A stretch of DNA of 64,000 nucleotides from Tritrichomonas musculus (GCA_039105265.1 JAPFFF010000049.1:889501-953500); one strand, 5' to 3'. Positions 8,594 to 16,874 are shown, counted from the stretch's first letter. A program made the numbers and translations. Notes: a model not told the origin generated them from the sequence alone.

Positions 8594-8602
8594 TCACTTC
8601 AC
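8594..8602 (+). promoter_or_regulatory. Inr-like motif TCACTTCAC
   Basis: TCACTTCAC lies eight bases before the ATG at 8611 and directly follows the 3' signal of the previous gene. It is one of a recurrent set in element B (also 7775, 9837, 13496, 16635). Confidence 0.5.
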
Positions 8603-8610
8603 TTTTTTTA

Positions 8611-8796
8611 ATGACTTTTGCTCAAGAGTTTGAATATGAGGAAGATGTTGAAGAAGAAGAATTTGAAGAAGATGAGGAGGAAGAAGAAACCGAAGAAATA
8701 GAAGAAGAAGATGAAGAAGAAGAAGATTTCATTACTTCAGAAGAATTTGACCTTATGATGTCAATGATTATGTCAAATATGAAAGCTAATGAATAA
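8611..8796 (+). CDS. Very acidic 61-aa protein
   Basis: About 60 per cent Glu/Asp, with several poly-Glu runs between residues 8 and 45, ending in a Met-rich helix (FDLMMSMIMSNMKANE). It may act as a DNA mimic or as a chaperone for basic proteins, but composition alone cannot prove this. Its promoter-like motif and its ending TAATGAATAAAAAATTTTA-type signal match neighbouring genes. Confidence 0.5.
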   Translation: MTFAQEFEYEEDVEEEEFEEDEEEEETEEIEEEDEEEEDFITSEEFDLMMSMIMSNMKANE

Positions 8797-8851
8797 AAAA
8801 TTTTAAACTTTTTCTATTTATTATTTCACTTCATTATTTCATTTTTTTAAA

Positions 8852-9004
8852 ATGTCTGGACAACAAAAACCTCAACAAAACTTTTCTGAAGAAGAAGAGG
8901 AGGAAGAAGAATACATTGATATTACTTCTGAAAATGAAGGATTCAATCCTTTGTTAACTCTCATGATTCTACTTGATTATTGGTTTTTCATAAATAAACA
9001 TTGA
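8852..9004 (+). CDS. 50-aa acidic microprotein with hydrophobic tail
   Basis: The frame starts MSGQQKPQQNFSEEEEE, has a run of eight Glu at residues 13-20, then a short hydrophobic C-terminal segment (LLTLMILLDYWFFI) that could be a membrane anchor. TCACTTCATTATTTCA lies just upstream. It resembles the neighbour at 8611 in its acidic core, suggesting a small local gene family. Confidence 0.45.
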   Translation: MSGQQKPQQNFSEEEEEEEEYIDITSENEGFNPLLTLMILLDYWFFINKH

Positions 9005-9037
9005 ATTTTTTTTTCATTAATTTTTTCTATATTTTAA

Positions 9038-9487
9038 ATGTCTAAAAAGAATCAAATTGTATTATTACCTTTAACTTGGAATATTCAATATAATCATTGT
9101 CCAAAAGATTATAAAGGTATTCCACGTACAATTTATTGTACAATGTGTTCAGACCCAAAAATTGATTTGACTTGGTTTGTAGGTGATTTATATAGTTGGA
9201 TTTTTTTGGATGAATTCAAAAAAGATTGGGATGCAATTATAAATTATGCAAAAAGTAAAAAATATTCAGTATCTGGTGAAATTTTAGGTGTTCAATCAAA
9301 AGAAATTGATGGTGAAGTTTCAGATAAAGATAAGAAAAAAGTTAAAATAACATTCAAAAATGGAACTTACACATCAAGTGATTGTGATTTTCCAATTGGA
9401 GATAATTATATTGACCATTATTTACCAAGAACAAATAAACCTCTACCTTCAAATTATTATCCAAACAAAAAACAAAAAGCAAAATAA
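9038..9487 (+). CDS. Unidentified 149-aa protein
   Basis: A well-ordered, Trp/Tyr/Cys-containing protein (start MSKKNQIVLLPLTWNIQY). A possible metal-binding pair lies near residues 30-35 (YCTMC), with further Cys/His near residue 115. The middle is a charged helix-strand region. No family is recognised. It sits in the run of small plus-strand genes before PolB and is convergent with the coiled-coil gene at 9509. Confidence 0.5.
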   Translation: MSKKNQIVLLPLTWNIQYNHCPKDYKGIPRTIYCTMCSDPKIDLTWFVGDLYSWIFLDEFKKDWDAIINYAKSKKYSVSGEILGVQSKEIDGEVSDKDKKKVKITFKNGTYTSSDCDFPIGDNYIDHYLPRTNKPLPSNYYPNKKQKAK

Positions 9488-9508
9488 GATAATTTAAAAA
9501 TTCTTTTT

Positions 9509-9772
9509 TTATTCAGAATTTAAAGTTTGTTTTTCAATTTCATCCAATCTCTCTTGGATTTCTTTTAATTCATTAGCGTCTGGAGTTTCATTTGAGTCAA
9601 TTTTTGTTTGGAGTTCTGAAATTTTCTGTCTTAACGTGAAAATTTCTTTTACGATTAACCATTCCATGCTATCAATTCTTTTAGCAAGATATTCATAAGA
9701 AGGCATGTTTGAACATCTTTTTTCTAAGAATTCAATTCTTTCTTTTAATGTTTTCTTTTCTAAGAGAGACAT
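9509..9772 (-). CDS. Small coiled-coil protein
   Basis: An 87-aa protein, helical and heptad-patterned throughout (MSLLEKKTLKERIEFLEKR at the start, LDEIEKQTLN near the end). It is divergent from PolB across a 76-base gap, which carries TTCACTTTAAT on the minus strand next to this start and TCACTTCA on the plus strand next to PolB. The function is unknown. The helical pattern suggests an oligomerising or scaffold protein. Confidence 0.5.
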   Translation of the reverse strand: MSLLEKKTLKERIEFLEKRCSNMPSYEYLAKRIDSMEWLIVKEIFTLRQKISELQTKIDSNETPDANELKEIQERLDEIEKQTLNSE

Positions 9773-9836
9773 TCAATTAAAGTGAAATGAAGTTCATATA
9801 ACAAAATTTTAAACTTTTTTATCTCACCTATTTTTA

Positions 9837-9844
9837 TCACTTCA
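9837..9844 (+). promoter_or_regulatory. Inr-like motif before PolB
   Basis: TCACTTCA ends four bases before the ATG of the polymerase gene at 9849. The position and sequence match the motif before other element B genes. Confidence 0.5.
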
Positions 9845-9848
9845 TTAA

Positions 9849-12800
9849 ATGACAAATTTATTATCAACACCAGATAGTAGATTAATTCAAATTCATAATA
9901 ATTTGTATGGCGATTCAAGCTCTTTTGAAAGTTTCTTAGAAGAAAACAAAGGAAATAAAATCCAAGCAAAAAAAGACATCATTGATTCAATTAAAAGTGC
10001 TCTCCATGAAAATAATTATGATGGTGGTGATAATTCTGAAGCTATTTATTGGTTTTCAAGAGGGATTTCAAATAAATTAAGAAGAAATGCTAATAGATAT
10101 CAAAATAGAGAAATTCCATTAATTCAATTACCTCCACCACCACCTCCACCAAGAGAACCAGAAAGATATATTGATTCTGATGTAGGTTTATTCAATAATA
10201 TTCAAAATCTTTTAAAAAGTCAAAGAAGAGCAACTGATGATTCAGCTTTACACACAAAATTTCATAGATGGAAGAAATTAGAAACAAAACAAGATAAATT
10301 AGTTGAAGAAATTATGACTAATTTATACAAAAATCCTGATAATTGGGAAATCAATTTTGAACAATTGAATAATCAAGGAAGAACGTTATTATGCCCCAAA
10401 TTAGCAAAATTTTTTGATGATGTTGTTTCCCATCATGAAATGAATAGACAATATTTAATTTCATATTGTGTTAATAGACAGTGGCATACAATGCCTTTAA
10501 TTCCTGAAAATTATAATCAATTAAGGCAAAATTTAACAAGGTCAAATTTTATATTTTCAATTGATAAAACTCCTGCAGAATTTTTTTATGATAAAGGTGC
10601 TCAAAAAGTTCCTGCATGGTCATTATTTTCAGGTATAAGATTTTATAGAAATCCAAGAGTTGATACATATTCTGATAGAGGTGGTGAATTCTTTAGTTAT
10701 TTGGTCAAAGAACAAGTTCCTCAATGTATCAAAGATTATTTAATTAAATTACAAATTTTTGATAAATTAACTGACGATAGAAATAAATTTAAACAACGTT
10801 CAGAATTAAATGATTGTTGTTTTGTTTATGCTTTATCTCAAACTGATGATTATTCAATTGAAGAATTAAATCAAATTAGATTAAGAATTCAAAATAGATA
10901 TTTATCTCAAAATGCAATTAATCAATTATGTTCTGAATTTAAAATTCATTTAAAATTAACTTTTATTGATGAAGATTTTGAAGGAAGAAATAAAAAGCAA
11001 ACCGTTAAACCGTATTCAAATTCTAAACGTAAAAATTATTTAGGTGTTGAAAAAGATGAAGCAAATCATATTCATCATTTCAATATCTTTCAAAAACATT
11101 ATTTCATTGAAGAAAAAACACCTTTTAGTACCTATTATATGAAAAATTATGAAGAAATAAATGATGAAACAAAATTTGATAAAGAATACGTTTTAACTTC
11201 AAAACATAATAATCAAAGATATTGGAGGAAATCTAAATATTTCATTAGTTCCTCAAATTTAGTTCGATTATTATTTAAAAAGAATTTATTTAAACCAATA
11301 ACTTATGGTGAATATTCAATTCTCAATACAATTTATTATAATGAAATTGAGAATGATGTTTCAAATATTAAATTAGAATTTGATAAGAATTTTTGTACTC
11401 AATTAATTGAACCTAAGAAATATAAAGAACCTAAGAAAAAATTCTATCAAACTTATTGGTATTGTGATTTTGAAGCTGATGTTTCAGGTAAAATTCATAG
11501 ACCTTATATGTGTGTTATTCAAAATGAAAATGGAACCGTTAACAAAACTTTTAGAGGAAAAAATTGTAATATTAAATTATTAGAATTTTTACCTGATGAA
11601 TCAATTATTTATTTTCATAATTTATCTTATGATATTAGAATGTTAGCTTCATTTGGTATTCAAAAGTCAATAATTAAAGGAACTAAAACAATGATGACCG
11701 ATATAAATTTCAAAGGGAAAATTTTACATTTCAAAGATACTTTACCAATTTTGAATTGTAAATTAGAAAAATTACCTAAAATGTTTAATTTAACTTCTGA
11801 ATTAGGTGAAATTAAAAAAGAAATTTTCCCTTACAAATATTATACGTTAGACCGATTAATTTATAATAGAGGGAAAATTTCAGAAGCAGGTCAAAATGAA
11901 GATAAAAAATGGTCAAATGAAGATTATTTAAATTTTGTTAGAAATATTGATTCAATTCCTGGTTGTAGAATTAATAATTTTGAATTTGATATGTATAAAT
12001 ATTCTCAATTTTATTGTGAACAAGATGTTAATATTTTAAGATTAGGTTTCAATAAATTTAGAAAAGGTTTCTTAGATGATTTCAAAATTGACCCTTTTAA
12101 ATTTATTTCAATAAGTTCATTGGCAAATGAAGTTTTTAATAGAAAAGTTTATTACGGTAAGAATTTATATAAAATTGGTGGAGTTGTTAGAAAATTTTGT
12201 TCTCATGCAATTTATGGAGGAAGATGCATGACTGCTTATAACAAAAAGTGGCATACAATGATAAATTTAACCGATTTTGATGCAAAAAGTTTATATCCAA
12301 GTGCAATGAGAAGATTATATACAGTTGAAGGAATCCCACAAGTCATCTCACCTGACCAATTAAACATTGAATTCTTATCAAAACAAGGTGCTTATATTGT
12401 TGAAATTGAAATTTCAAAAGTTAACAAACATTATGCTTTTCCATTAATTGTTAGAAAAGTTAATGGAATAAATTTAAATGATGACAAATTAAAAGAAGGT
12501 GAAAAAATTAAGATGATAGTTGATAATATTTATTTAGAAGATTTAATTGAATTTCAAAAAATTGAATACAAAATTTTGAGAGGCTATTATTGGTCTGGAA
12601 AAAGAGATTATACAATTCAAGAAGAAATTCAAAAAATATTTGATAAAAGAACAGAATATCAAAAAGAAAAAAATCCGTTGCAAGAATTATATAAATTAAT
12701 TATGAATTCTTGTTATGGAAAAACAATTGAAAGACCTGTTGAAAAAGATTGGAAATATTTAAAGAAAGGTGATGAATTAAATAAATTTTGGACCAAAAAT

Positions 12801-13463
12801 TATAATAAAATTGTTGAATCAATTGAATTAAATGATTCAGAAATTTCAGCCGTTAAAACATTGAAACCAATTGATAAACATTTCAATTTTTCTTTGTTAG
12901 GAATTCAAGTTCTTTCAATGTCTAAAAGAATTATGAATGAAGTTATGTGTTTAGCTTTTGATAAAGGTTGTCATATTTATTATGTCGATACAGATAGTTT
13001 TATGATTGAATGCCCTGATTTAGTTAAATTAGAAGTTGAATATGAAAAGAAATACAATAGAAAATTGATAGGAAATAATCTAGGTCAATTTCATTGTGAT
13101 TTTCCTTCAATTAAAGACCATGATGAAATGCCATGGTCAATTGAAGCTTATTTTCTAATGAAAAAAATGTATATTCACAAAATAACTGATTCAACTAATG
13201 AAATTGATTATGTTATTCGAGGAAAAGGAATAACATTAAATTCAATTTATCATGCAGCTAATTCAAAATTCAAAGGTGATTTAATGAAACTTTATGAATA
13301 CTTATTTAACGGAAAAAGTATTCAATTTGATTTAACTCAAGGACAACCATGTTTTTCAATGAACAAAGATATGACCGTTTCAACTTTAAATGAATTCTTC
13401 AGAAAAATAAAAACAAATTATGAAGAAGGAAAAAGAGAAAAATATTTTGAATATTCTAAATAA
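9849..13463 (+). CDS. Protein-primed family B DNA polymerase (PolB)
   Basis: A 1204-aa Maverick-type polymerase that would copy the element from a protein primer. Exonuclease motifs: CDFEAD near residue 540, YFHNLSYDIRML near 588 and YCEQDVNILRLG near 722. Polymerase motifs: A (DFDAKSLYPSAM) near 808, B (LIMNSCYGKT) near 950, C (YVDTDSF) near 1043 and a KKMY motif near 1104. The N-terminal part has a proline run near residue 95 and an OTU-like cysteine protease-type signature: NDCCFVYAL near 320 with HYFIEE near 417. The gene looks whole. It is very similar to the polymerase of element C. Confidence 0.95.
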   Translation: MTNLLSTPDSRLIQIHNNLYGDSSSFESFLEENKGNKIQAKKDIIDSIKSALHENNYDGGDNSEAIYWFSRGISNKLRRNANRYQNREIPLIQLPPPPPPPREPERYIDSDVGLFNNIQNLLKSQRRATDDSALHTKFHRWKKLETKQDKLVEEIMTNLYKNPDNWEINFEQLNNQGRTLLCPKLAKFFDDVVSHHEMNRQYLISYCVNRQWHTMPLIPENYNQLRQNLTRSNFIFSIDKTPAEFFYDKGAQKVPAWSLFSGIRFYRNPRVDTYSDRGGEFFSYLVKEQVPQCIKDYLIKLQIFDKLTDDRNKFKQRSELNDCCFVYALSQTDDYSIEELNQIRLRIQNRYLSQNAINQLCSEFKIHLKLTFIDEDFEGRNKKQTVKPYSNSKRKNYLGVEKDEANHIHHFNIFQKHYFIEEKTPFSTYYMKNYEEINDETKFDKEYVLTSKHNNQRYWRKSKYFISSSNLVRLLFKKNLFKPITYGEYSILNTIYYNEIENDVSNIKLEFDKNFCTQLIEPKKYKEPKKKFYQTYWYCDFEADVSGKIHRPYMCVIQNENGTVNKTFRGKNCNIKLLEFLPDESIIYFHNLSYDIRMLASFGIQKSIIKGTKTMMTDINFKGKILHFKDTLPILNCKLEKLPKMFNLTSELGEIKKEIFPYKYYTLDRLIYNRGKISEAGQNEDKKWSNEDYLNFVRNIDSIPGCRINNFEFDMYKYSQFYCEQDVNILRLGFNKFRKGFLDDFKIDPFKFISISSLANEVFNRKVYYGKNLYKIGGVVRKFCSHAIYGGRCMTAYNKKWHTMINLTDFDAKSLYPSAMRRLYTVEGIPQVISPDQLNIEFLSKQGAYIVEIEISKVNKHYAFPLIVRKVNGINLNDDKLKEGEKIKMIVDNIYLEDLIEFQKIEYKILRGYYWSGKRDYTIQEEIQKIFDKRTEYQKEKNPLQELYKLIMNSCYGKTIERPVEKDWKYLKKGDELNKFWTKNYNKIVESIELNDSEISAVKTLKPIDKHFNFSLLGIQVLSMSKRIMNEVMCLAFDKGCHIYYVDTDSFMIECPDLVKLEVEYEKKYNRKLIGNNLGQFHCDFPSIKDHDEMPWSIEAYFLMKKMYIHKITDSTNEIDYVIRGKGITLNSIYHAANSKFKGDLMKLYEYLFNGKSIQFDLTQGQPCFSMNKDMTVSTLNEFFRKIKTNYEEGKREKYFEYSK

Positions 13464-13476
13464 ACTTTTTGAATTA

Positions 13477-13512
13477 AAATTTTAGCCGTTTATTTTCACT
13501 TCATCACTTCAC
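13477..13512 (+). promoter_or_regulatory. Shared promoter cassette, copy 1
   Basis: AAAATTTTAGCCGTTTATTTTCAC followed by two TCACTTCA-type motifs, ending ten bases before the ATG at 13522. Nearly the same 36-40 bases recur at 16615-16650 before another small gene. Confidence 0.55.
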
Positions 13513-13521
13513 TTTTATTTA

Positions 13522-13713
13522 ATGTCCAATAATACAAACCCAATTCTTTTAATTGATAATAATGAATTTGAAGAATTAAAACAACAAGTGAATATCAATA
13601 CTGTTCAAATTCAATGGTGGAAAAATATTGTATCTATTTGGATTGCTATACAAATTACAACAATTATGTTTTTGGGTTTCTATTATTTAATTAAATTATC
13701 ACAAAAAGTTTAA
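13522..13713 (+). CDS. Small single-pass membrane protein
   Basis: A 63-aa protein with a hydrophilic N-terminal half (MSNNTNPILLIDNNEFEEL) and one transmembrane helix near residues 36-58 (IVSIWIAIQITTIMFLGFYYL), ending in a short basic tail. The topology suggests an anchored peptide. It directly follows PolB and is convergent with a minus-strand membrane gene. Three membrane or secreted frames lie together here. Confidence 0.55.
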   Translation: MSNNTNPILLIDNNEFEELKQQVNINTVQIQWWKNIVSIWIAIQITTIMFLGFYYLIKLSQKV

Positions 13714-13749
13714 ATAAAAAAAACGTTTTTTTATTCATTATCTTTATTT

Positions 13750-14073
13750 TTAAAATGAAACGATTAATGGAATTTGAAAGATGAATTCACCATATTCATC
13801 ATTTTGCTGTTCATAAATTATATCAATTCCATTATTAGAGTAAGAATATGAATTTTCTTCTTCTGAAAATTTCATTGTTTGAGTGGATTGAGTAGATTTG
13901 AATTCTATTTCTGAACAAGTTTCATTTTCTACTGGTTGTTTCTTCTTTTTGCCATACAAAATTACAATAACCAATAGAATTAATAGAATTCCAACTCCAC
14001 AAAACACAAAGATTCCAATCAGTAATGCAAAATTTCTATTATTTCTTGGCTTTTCTTTGAGAATTCCAATCAA
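13750..14073 (-). CDS. Single-pass membrane protein with cytoplasmic tail
   Basis: A 107-aa frame with one strong transmembrane segment near residues 16-40 (ALLIGIFVFCGVGILLILLV), a stop-transfer Lys run (GKKKKQ), and an acidic/Ser-rich tail that would be cytoplasmic. The neighbour upstream on the same strand (14179-14745) has a signal peptide and a Ser/Glu/Pro-rich tail. The two frames may be remains of one membrane-protein module. This part of element B is probably broken, and it is not reconstructed here. Confidence 0.5.
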   Translation of the reverse strand: MIGILKEKPRNNRNFALLIGIFVFCGVGILLILLVIVILYGKKKKQPVENETCSEIEFKSTQSTQTMKFSEEENSYSYSNNGIDIIYEQQNDEYGEFIFQIPLIVSF

Positions 14074-14178
14074 ATTTTCAGCATCAGGTGAATTTTCTCT
14101 GAACTTTCAATTTCTAGTGAACTGTCTAGTGAACTTTCCTCTGAACTTTCAATTTCAGTTGGATTCATTGATGGACTC

Positions 14179-14745
14179 TCAATTTCTAGTGAACTGTCTA
14201 GTGAACTTTTCTCCAAGTGAACTTTCAATTTCAGTTGGATTCATTGATGGACTCTCAATTTCCAGTGAACTTTCCTCTGAACTTTCAATTTCAGTTGGAC
14301 TAATTGAAGGACTTTCAGTAGGTGTTTCAATTGGACTTCTAGAAACAGTTGGTAGAGGTAATGAACCTGAATAAGAAACCCAACACAAATTAATGTTATC
14401 AGAACTAACAATTTCGAGTTCATGTTCTTTGTAATCAAACTTTGGAGAGTAATATTGAGTTCTGAATTTGTATTCAGGTTGGTTCAATGCAACTTCAGCT
14501 AATTGAACCCCATCAAAGAAAACTGTGAAATTTCCATAATCAGCATTGGAAATTGCATGGATTCTGAATTCTTGTCCCCAAAATGAAATTTTATGTCTGA
14601 ATTCTGTTCCATCATTTTCCTTAAAGCAACAATAATATTGTGAGGCATCACATGTCAACTTTGAGTTTATTACATTATCTTCATAGAATCGATAAACAGT
14701 TGTTGAACAAGAACAGAAAAGAACAATGAAAATGAGAAACAACAT
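14179..14745 (-). CDS. Secreted or surface protein with signal peptide
   Basis: A 188-aa frame. Residues 1-16 (MLFLIFIVLFCSCSTT) form a signal peptide, followed by a Cys-containing beta-rich domain of about 110 residues (FYEDNVINSKLTCDASQYYC and on), then a low-complexity Ser/Pro/Glu/Thr stalk with near repeats such as SPSISPTEIES. The stalk DNA is an internal repeat that continues past 14179. Such a layout is typical of surface glycoproteins. An envelope or a host-surface role is possible but unproved. The module is probably broken. Confidence 0.5.
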   Translation of the reverse strand: MLFLIFIVLFCSCSTTVYRFYEDNVINSKLTCDASQYYCCFKENDGTEFRHKISFWGQEFRIHAISNADYGNFTVFFDGVQLAEVALNQPEYKFRTQYYSPKFDYKEHELEIVSSDNINLCWVSYSGSLPLPTVSRSPIETPTESPSISPTEIESSEESSLEIESPSMNPTEIESSLGEKFTRQFTRN

Positions 14746-14777
14746 CTAAAAAAAATGAATTTTAGTGAAATGACTTT

Positions 14778-14927
14778 TTATTTATTCAATTTTTGAATTA
14801 ATTTAATAGTTCTTTTCAACTCTATCATTTTCGAAAGATTATTCAATCTTTTGGCTTCTTTATATTTATCAATTAGAGATGATAAATAATTGTCAACTTT
14901 GATTGGTAATTGTTTAAATTCACTCAT
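14778..14927 (-). CDS. 49-aa basic helical microprotein
   Basis: The frame starts MSEFKQLPIKVDNYLSSLID and is a Lys-rich helix to the end. It sits between the surface-protein gene and a short direct repeat. Codon use matches element B. No family is recognised, and the call rests on a clean ATG-to-stop frame with element-like composition. Confidence 0.35.
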   Translation of the reverse strand: MSEFKQLPIKVDNYLSSLIDKYKEAKRLNNLSKMIELKRTIKLIQKLNK

Positions 14928-15055
14928 TGAATAAAAATGAATTCAAATAAACGGAAAAATGAAGTGAGGTGTTGTAATAAAATTTTAGATTGTTAAGTTC
15001 ACTCATTGAATAAAAAGGAAGTGAAATGAAGTGTTGTAATAAAATTTTAACTCAT
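14918..15055. repeat. Short direct repeat
   Basis: Two adjacent copies of about 65-80 bases beginning TTCACTCATTGAATAAAAA and ending GTGTTGTAATAAAATTTTA. The first copy overlaps the start of the small gene at 14927, so the second may be a duplicated promoter and start region. Confidence 0.5.
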
Positions 15056-15119
15056 ATTTTCATGCAAACTCTTGAGAGTCTCTCTTGATTTCTTCATATT
15101 ATATATTACAACACGGTAT

Positions 15120-15382
15120 TTGGAAATACAAAGTGAAAAACAATTTGAAAGTTCAAAAATTCTTGAAGCAAAGAAAACCCATATTTTGGCTCAAATTGAA
15201 GAAATTTTACTCAAAACAAATGGTATCCATTAGCTCATAAATATCAACAATTTGGTTGGGATGATATGATTAGGTCAAGTATTAAAAAAAGAGATGAACA
15301 AATCAAAAAATTAGAATTTCAATTAGAGATTCTTGAAAAACAAATTGCGAAAGCAAAAATAAGAGAAATAAAAATTCAATAA
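15120..15382 (+). pseudogene. Remnant coiled-coil gene
   Basis: The plus strand has element B-like coding composition ending in a clear coiled coil (RSSIKKRDEQIKKLEFQLEI and on) with a TAA at 15380-15382. Earlier parts also look coding. It appears broken (about one break). It lies in an otherwise gene-poor stretch between 14930 and 15430. Confidence 0.35.
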
Positions 15383-15432
15383 AAAAGAATTTTTAAGTAA
15401 AAATTGAATGTTTATTTATTTAATTTTCCCAT

Positions 15433-15684
15433 TTATGAATATTTTCCTACGACAGAATGCATCAACAAGAAATGGACATATTCAATTCTGTCCTGAAAAT
15501 GTCTGTAAAGAAATTTGAACAATTTCTTACCAAGATTTTTTTGTGATTGCTCCACAACTTTTCCCCAAGCAACCCAGTAAACATCAAAGTTTGAATCAAT
15601 AACAGAATTATTAAATTCTGTGAGGGCATCAATAAAATTGGCATTCGAAATGAACAAGTAGTTGTCAATGTCAACGAAATTCAT
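15433..15684 (-). CDS. Unidentified 83-aa protein
   Basis: A compact mixed helix-strand protein (start MNFVDIDNYLFISNANFI) with aromatic residues and no recognised motif. A second frame on the same strand overlaps it. I choose this one because its composition is more protein-like. It is bordered upstream by the inverted repeat at 15721-15840. Confidence 0.4.
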   Translation of the reverse strand: MNFVDIDNYLFISNANFIDALTEFNNSVIDSNFDVYWVAWGKVVEQSQKNLGKKLFKFLYRHFQDRIEYVHFLLMHSVVGKYS

Positions 15685-15720
15685 CTTAAAAATAAAACTC
15701 CAACACCCTTTGAAAAAGTT

Positions 15721-15840
15721 CTTTTCAAAAATGGTGGGTGAAAATATTTTTAAAACAATGATTTTTTTAATTATTGGTCAAAAGTTCTTTCAAAAAGTGA
15801 GATGGTTGAAGTTTATTGAAAAAGTTAAGATGGTTGTAAA
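15721..15840 (-). repeat. Inverted copy of the 121-bp repeat unit
   Basis: Read on the minus strand, this contains AACCATCTTAACTTTTTCAA, TTCAATAAACTTCAACCATC, TTTTTGAAAGAACTTTTGAC and TTTTCACCCACCATTTTT. These are the phrases of the tandem unit at 5474-5715 in somewhat shuffled order. The two loci are about 10 kb apart in opposite orientation and flank the PolB half of element B. The last bases overlap the end of the gene at 15825. Confidence 0.65.
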
Positions 15841-16088
15841 AACAAATTTTCTAACGAATTTCTATATTCTTTTATTTTTTTACTTTCTTCTTTCAATAAA
15901 TTAATATTATTTCTAATATTTTTATATTCGATTATTAAATTATTTAATTCAATCATAGAATTTTGATAGTCTTCTGAATTATTATCTGCTTTCAAAAGTT
16001 TTTCGAAAATTTTATTTTTAGCTTTTTCAAATTCTGATTTTAAATAATCTAAATCATTATTAATTGCATTAATTGTTTGGTTCATCAT
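15825..16088 (-). CDS. Coiled-coil protein
   Basis: An 87-aa protein that is one long helix with heptad repeats (MMNQTINAINNDLDYLKSEF to near the end). The last residues are encoded inside the inverted repeat at 15721-15840, so its C-terminus may have been remodelled by that repeat. Similar small coiled-coil genes lie at 7211, 9509 and 16219. The function is unknown. Confidence 0.45.
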   Translation of the reverse strand: MMNQTINAINNDLDYLKSEFEKAKNKIFEKLLKADNNSEDYQNSMIELNNLIIEYKNIRNNINLLKEESKKIKEYRNSLENLFLQPS

Positions 16089-16218
16089 TTTATTTTTGTA
16101 GAGTTATTAAAAATTTCAATTCATTTTTCAATTATCACAAAAGCTCCAAATTCTGAATTTTACAAATTTATAATTGAAATTTGCAAACAAATAAATCCAG
16201 ATTTAAATAAATAATTCT

Positions 16219-16602
16219 TTATTCATTTTCAATGTATTTTTGAAATCTTTCAATTATTTCAAGAGTTTGTTTTTTAGTTTCAAGCCATTCGTTAAGAGCT
16301 GAATCAAAATTATTTTTAATTAATGGCTTTTCATCAATTAGGTCTTGAATTTTCTTTTCAATTTCAAAAATTTTGGGACCAATATCTTCATCATTTTCTT
16401 TCTCATGAAGTGCTTGTAATTCAATGAGGTCTTGTTTTGCATGCATCAATTCAAAATCATTTTCAATGAGCTTTATTTTTTCAGATGAAATGTAAATTGA
16501 TTTCCATTTGAGATTTTTAAGTGCTTCTTCTAAAAGTTCTAGACGCTTTTCAACTAAATGAGTTGCCATTTCAGTTGCAAGTCTTCTTATTTCAGAGAAC
16601 AT
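16219..16602 (-). CDS. Coiled-coil protein, 127 aa
   Basis: Helical from start (MFSEIRRLATEMATHLVEKR) to end (IIERFQKYIENE), with continuous heptads and charged surface, and no other domain. It is divergent from the 58-aa coiled-coil gene at 16657 with a 54-base shared promoter region. TTCACTTTTAAT lies next to its start on the minus strand. It probably oligomerises or forms a scaffold. Confidence 0.5.
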   Translation of the reverse strand: MFSEIRRLATEMATHLVEKRLELLEEALKNLKWKSIYISSEKIKLIENDFELMHAKQDLIELQALHEKENDEDIGPKIFEIEKKIQDLIDEKPLIKNNFDSALNEWLETKKQTLEIIERFQKYIENE

Positions 16603-16614
16603 TAAAAGTGAACT

Positions 16615-16650
16615 AAAATTTTAGCCGTTTATTTTCACATCATCACTTCA
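16615..16650 (+). promoter_or_regulatory. Shared promoter cassette, copy 2
   Basis: AAAATTTTAGCCGTTTATTTTCAC plus CATCATCACTTCA, ending six bases before the ATG at 16657. It is nearly identical to 13477-13512. Confidence 0.55.
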
Positions 16651-16656
16651 TTTAAA

Positions 16657-16833
16657 ATGAGTACCGTTCAAGAACAAGTTGAAAAGAATCAACAAGACAT
16701 CTTGTATTTGTTCACAACATTGAATCTATGTCAAAAAGTCATGTACAAACAAGAAAAGGAAATCAAAAAGTTGAAAGAAGAACTTGAAAAGATTCAAGAA
16801 TTAATGAATCAACTTAAAAATTCTCAATCCTAA
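16657..16833 (+). CDS. 58-aa coiled-coil microprotein
   Basis: The frame starts MSTVQEQVEKNQQDILYLF and continues as a heptad helix (KKLKEELEKIQELMNQL). It has the duplicated promoter cassette upstream and TAAATAAAAATTT at the stop. The N-terminal pattern resembles small trimerising phage proteins, but nothing specific can be assigned. Confidence 0.5.
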   Translation: MSTVQEQVEKNQQDILYLFTTLNLCQKVMYKQEKEIKKLKEELEKIQELMNQLKNSQS

Positions 16834-16874
16834 ATAAAAATTTTTTAATTTAAATGAATTTTGTTTTTATTTAT

